From Pythium myriotylum (taxonomy: Eukaryota > Oomycota > Peronosporomycetes > Pythiales > Pythiaceae): a stretch of DNA of 64,000 nucleotides. The notes under the pieces were generated by a model. The model was not told where the DNA came from, made no database searches, and saw only the letters and a program-made list of their open reading frames with translations. The stretch lies in NCBI GenBank assembly GCA_023091665.1, contig JALJCQ010000015.1, forward strand, positions 1 to 64,000, read 5' to 3'. The stretch's first letter is position 1. The number at the start of each line of letters is the position of its first letter. Below are positions 62,696 to 64,000 of the stretch, one piece after another. Both the position numbers and the translations under genes were made by a program.

Positions 62696-63531
62696 TTTCC
62701 TTTTCCTTTTGCCCCTCTTTTCTTCACCCGTCGACACCATCCAGCCGTCGCTCTCCTCTTCGCCTTGCTTGCTCTTCCGTCGCCTCGCCTCGAAAATCCA
62801 TCCTTTCTCTCTCCTTCGACCTTCCTGCCCTGCCGTTCTCGTACATCCTACCGCGTACCTCTTCCTGCTTTGGCGCTGCTTCACACTCTTGTCAACGGAC
62901 CTCACATCGGACAAAACGAGCACAGCGCACACCACACTACGCCGTAGCTCTCGACCACCTTCTCAGCCTCACAAAGTACAAGACGATGAGTGAGATCACG
63001 GCCGAGAGCAAGCTCGAGACCAAGAGCAAGCGCGAGCACAAGACCACGCCCGAGACCAAGACCAAGAGCAAGCCCGAGACCAAGGCCAAGACCAAAACCA
63101 AGACGGCTCCACTCCACGCCGCCACCTCGCGAGCGACGCCATCACTCCACACTGCGTGGTGCATCCGCCGACGCGATTGTCTCGATCGTCTCGATCGACC
63201 CCGGACCCGAACGACATTCGGACATTCGGGCATTCGGGCATTCGGACATTTGGTCAGGTGCGCTCGCGTGCGCACGTGACAGAGTGCGCGGGTGACTGTT
63301 GTTGTTGTTGTGAGGGTGCGAGAAGGAGATAGAAGTGAAGCAATGTTTGTGGGGTGTTTGTATTGTATTTGTGTGTGATGTTTGAAGGCGGGCGGCGGTA
63401 GCGTGGTGTTTGTGTGGTTGTTGGGGTGTGTTGTGTGGTGTGAGGGTGTGTGTGGGCGCGTTGTGGTGGTTGTGGCGTGTGTGTGTTTGTGCGTGGTATG
63501 TGTACTGAAATGTGATAGGTAGGTGGTGTAA
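62623..63531 (+). repeat. Single 909-bp tRNA-Lys unit 29
   Basis: One Ile/Gly unit lies between B8 and E5, exactly 909 bp. Confidence 0.95.
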
Positions 63532-63547
63532 GCCCGTCTAGCTCAGT
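63532..63547 (+). pseudogene. Partial tRNA-Lys left of E5
   Basis: tRNA nt 1-16 then the E5 tail. The right-hand partner lies outside the window. Confidence 0.92.
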
Positions 63548-63729
63548 TTCAAGGCGTCTGTATTAACTAAAATTAATGCGACTATGACTACTCTAATCTA
63601 CCTCGTCGATGAATATTATACACTTGACTAGTATGTGACGAGGCTGGGAGCTTCAATTGTTGAGTTGTTGGTTGACTTCCGTTGGTCTTGACTGGTCTAG
63701 GTACTTGTTTTAGCACATCGGTTGGATAA

Positions 63730-63805
63730 CTGCGGTTAGCTCAAATGGTTATGAGCGTGGACCCCGATGTTGTCGGTCGCGCGGGTTCGATCCCCACCTC
63801 GGGGA
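63730..63805 (+). ncRNA. tRNA-like sequence in the E5 3' UTR (antisense)
   Basis: Identical to the E2 module at 27702-27777: A-box-like TTAGCTCAAATGG and B-box core GGTTCGATCCC, with degenerate acceptor and anticodon stems. Confidence 0.55.
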
Positions 63806-63938
63806 GGTTTCTTGTGCTAGTGGTTTCGCTTGACTTCGGCCGCGAGGGTACGCTCTGATTCCAAAACGAGGTTGGTTTCGAGCCAGTATTGAAAGCAAGC
63901 ACCCGCACTGAAGAAGAAGAAACGGCAGGAAATCGCTT

Positions 63939-64000
63939 TTATGCCAAAAAGCGAACTGCAAACAACCCCATGTTGTTTTGCAGGAAGGCACCGAAAGAAG
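63939..64000 (-). CDS. E5 ORF2, C-terminal end (partial)
   Basis: Reading the minus strand from the window edge gives the same last residues as E2 ORF2 (ending LFAVRFLA, then TAA). Only about 20 codons are inside the window. Confidence 0.85.
   Translation of the reverse strand, partial: SFGAFLQNNMGLFAVRFLA

Larger units (their letters stand above)
63547..64000 (-). mobile_element. L1-like retrotransposon E5, 3' end only (window edge)
   Basis: The 3' UTR and the last codons of ORF2 are visible and match E2 base for base as far as I can read, including TTATGAGC and the GAAGAAGAAG run. The ORF2 stop is at 63939-63941 on the minus strand by alignment with E2 (offset 36028). The rest continues beyond the window. 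Confidence 0.93.

Noticed and set aside
8643..63531. rRNA or 5S rRNA repeat unit
   Set aside because: The unit contains a tRNA-Lys but no 5S or other rRNA signature in the spacer.

Overview
The window is eukaryotic repeat DNA: a tRNA-Lys(CTT) gene amplified as a 909-bp tandem repeat and colonised by retroelements that insert into that tRNA gene. Evidence for a eukaryote is the tRNA with internal A/B boxes and downstream T-runs, L1-like non-LTR retrotransposons with an apurinic endonuclease, and no bacterial operon layout. GC content, codon use and the style of the reverse transcriptase suggest an oomycete, but this is inference (about 0.5).

Layout. Positions 1-1800 are a left flank: decayed fragments of an unidentified gene, a ~393-bp direct repeat (2-394 and 611-1002) and a 26-C homopolymer. 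From about 1800 to 64000 three modules alternate. Unit A (909 bp) is a 73-nt tRNA-Lys plus an 836-bp spacer; 29 copies start at 8643, 9552, 11271, 12960 to 26595 (sixteen in a row), 34862, 36581, 44854, 45763, 49102, 50011, 50920, 59187, 60096 and 62623. Element E (~7.36 kb) is a two-ORF L1-like retrotransposon on the minus strand: E1 (~1800-8642, decayed), E2 (27504-34861), E3 (37490-44853), E4 (51829-59186) and E5 (from 63532, cut by the window end). Element B (780-810 bp) has no enzyme gene, lies in the same orientation, and shares with E an 18-bp 3' end, a similar 5' end and the same target; eight copies are present (B1-B8).

How it fits together. Every E2-E5 and B copy is flanked on the left by the first 15-16 nt of the tRNA and on the right by a complete tRNA that begins with the same bases. 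The pattern is a target-site duplication from insertion in the tRNA D-loop/A-box, antisense to the tRNA. The duplication rebuilds a whole tRNA beside each insertion, so the target survives and can be hit again (B4-B5-B6 are stacked head to tail). E supplies endonuclease and reverse transcriptase; B looks like its non-autonomous passenger. The array itself appears to be homogenised by unequal exchange, as shown by 909-bp periodicity, dimeric variant patterns and mosaic E copies. No CRISPR, rRNA or ordinary host protein gene was recognised.
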